From Gastrodia elata (taxonomy: Eukaryota > Streptophyta > Magnoliopsida > Asparagales > Orchidaceae), in contig CM028678.1 in the NCBI GenBank assembly GCA_016760335.1, positions 5,402,501 to 5,466,500 on the forward strand: a DNA stretch of 64,000 bases, given 5' to 3'. A model generated the notes under the pieces. The model saw nothing but the letters and a program-made list of their open reading frames with translations. It searched no databases and was not told where the DNA came from. Positions 62,103 through 64,000 of the stretch are shown one piece after another. Numbering within the stretch: position 1 is the first letter of the stretch; each line of letters starts with the position of its first letter. The translations under genes were made by a program, and so were the position numbers.

Positions 62103-64000
62103 CTGTAAGCAAAATGCGTGTGTTCTACAGTTTACATAATGGAATGGATTGCACAAGAAAATATTTCATAGAAAAAAGTGACATGCCACAAAAAATGACA
62201 TTACTAAAAGGTAATAGTGGATTGATGATATTAAAATTTCTATATTTACTAGGTTCATCAATCAGCTCTGAAGAGGCAGAAGCCAAACATGAATTTGCTA
62301 AGTTGTCATACCGAAATTTCCATCCACAGGCAATTTTCCTTTCAACATACCAAAAGACAACCCCGAGTTCTCGTAATCTCTTTAGCATACTCCTTGAAGG
62401 CATTGTACATTTTATTGATCTTTTCCATCAGATCAGCAAGGTTTGTAAGGGCAGCTTTCAGATCTTGAAATTCCACCAACTGATTTTAAAACTTGCCCTT
62501 AATTTCTTAAATAACCTGCTACCCACTGATTTCCTGAGCTCATCTCTTCTACATCACTCTATGAAGATTCCAGAGAATGCCCAAGCTGACGCATCTCAAT
62601 TCAGTAATTATGATGAGTGTTTAATGTATCCTCGACATTTTGGATCCTCTTTAAGATGACAGAAGGGGTGCTCCTCAGTATCTGCAATGCAAGGCAGCAC
62701 CGAGGTGATGAATTTCATAAATGGGCAACAGCTTGCGTATATTCCGAATGTTTCCTTTCTTAGATTCTCCATATGCCAGATTCAGTCCACAAAGTGTTGC
62801 ATACTGCTTGAAAGGTTCTCCGCTTCAGCTAACTTGATAGTCTCAATCATCCACATCAGTGGCTTGGCATTAAATTTTACTAAAATTTCTAAGCAATGTT
62901 GATGTCTTCCTGGATTCTCTCGCTCAGCTCACTTACTGATGTGGACCTCTGCAAAAATAAGTATTACAGGTAAAACAAACGACCCAAACCATTATCATGT
63001 TGTTCCCATATAATAATACCTCATGGTCCTTTATCCTCACAAATTATTTCAAGACAGAACATTGATAAATGGTGATTCACTACAAAATGATAGCAACACC
63101 CATAAGATATTTAACCTTCATATAAAATTATCTATTGTGCAACCGAATTCTTTCGAAAACTGAGCACAAAAACATAAATTCCAAAACAACCTCAACGTCC
63201 ATCCTTGCCCAGTCATCCAACTTTGGCCACCTCCTTTCTGCCAACATATTGATTGCATGACTCTCAAGCCCAACTACCAGTTGAAGATCTCTGCAGAATC
63301 CAGGAAAAAAAGAGGTACTTGAGTGTGTTTCATCGCTTTCCCCTGAAAATTGATTCATCTTTCTATTTACTACTCAAAAATACACAGCTATCTCAGTCGT
63401 GTGTCAACAACTCTAGGACAGTACGCATTTCCCCTTAGTCTTCACCTTTGCTTCTGCTCTAACTAAGAATTGCTCCAAGCAAAACATCCATAAATAGGAC
63501 ATTGCTATCCCCAGCAGAGGAATCATCCTCTTCCTCATCTTCTCCATCAACCTAATTTTCTCTGTCTCCCTTACCATATCATCTTCACCATCAATCTTAT
63601 AAAGATTGCAGCCCCTTGATTCTATCTAAGATGAGGTTCATGGTTACAACTTTACAAGCCTCCCTTTTCCGATAAACCAATGTCTCTTTGATGATATTGA
63701 ACCTTCCTGATCTTCTTCTATCTCCTTACAAGTGATGCTCTTATTTTCATATTACCAGCTTGTCCTTACAGAGATTCCCTCTTGTCCGCCTTCAATAAGA
63801 TCAGCTCCACCATTTCAATCTGGTTCACCAATTTAGCAGAAATCCGTTATGGCAATTGGCTTCACATCACATCTCCATCCAATTATGTTCAACAAAAGCA
63901 GATGTTTAGGTCTGCCTGGAGATTTGTGTTGGCCATGACACACAAAAACTCAAAATTAATAAATATTTGTAATCATTTAATTGGCACAAAAACCCGCAGA
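62103..64000 (-). other. SGR6 intron with unidentified coding-like remnants
   Basis: Somewhat GC-richer than other introns. On the minus strand, pieces read like a broken protein: ESHAINMLAERRWPKLDDWA and MDVEVVLEFMFL (63270-63150); an acidic run VDGEDEEEDDSSAGDSN (63550-63500); LRSTPSVILKRIQNVEDTLN (about 62670); and a helical, coiled-coil-like EFQDLKAALTNLADLMEKIN with KMYNAFKEYAKEITRTRG (62480-62365). Frames change between pieces and stops intervene. I do not recognise the family, and it is not SGR6 coding sequence. It may be a processed-gene or retroelement remnant. Confidence 0.35.

Overview
This window is nuclear DNA of a flowering plant. It is AT-rich, has canonical GT/AG introns, and is packed with Copia, Gypsy, L1-type and RTE-type retroelements. 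I cannot name the species; the very long, transposon-filled introns would suit a large-genome angiosperm.

One host gene spans almost the whole window on the minus strand. I assembled 20 consecutive coding exons (62102 down to 1451) that encode about 751 residues of the HEAT-repeat protein SHOOT GRAVITROPISM 6 (SGR6, related to animal MROH1). All 20 exons are open, all junctions keep the reading frame, and all introns inside the window have GT donors and AG acceptors. By recall of the family, the exons cover roughly the second and third quarters of a protein of about 1,700 residues. The 5' exons lie beyond the right edge and the last exons beyond the left edge. No tRNA, rRNA, CRISPR array or second intact gene was found.

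The six largest introns hold the mobile DNA. Intron 2385-13221 has a Tourist-like MITE and a Copia element (Copia-1) with another insertion in its gag-protease interval. Intron 13328-20065 has a decayed Gypsy element and an RTE-type LINE. Intron 20167-33684 has a LINE fragment that keeps only RNase H, with target-site duplications, and a decayed Copia (Copia-2) into which two solo LTRs of one Gypsy-like family inserted separately. Intron 34426-39697 has L1 fragments on both strands and the 3' half of Copia-3. Intron 40359-58592 (18.2 kb) has a head-to-tail run of L1-type LINE pieces, one of them split by an LTR element of unusual design: two LTRs of about 2.3 kb around only 192 bp. Intron 59252-61592 shows nothing recognisable.

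Most worth a second look: the giant-LTR/minimal-interior element, whose LTRs carry an array of short inverted repeats with compensated base-pair changes; a possible leader intron inside the same LTR; two ORF1-only LINE copies with similar 3' ends; and the fact that every confidently oriented LTR element lies antisense to the host gene, whose exons remain open.
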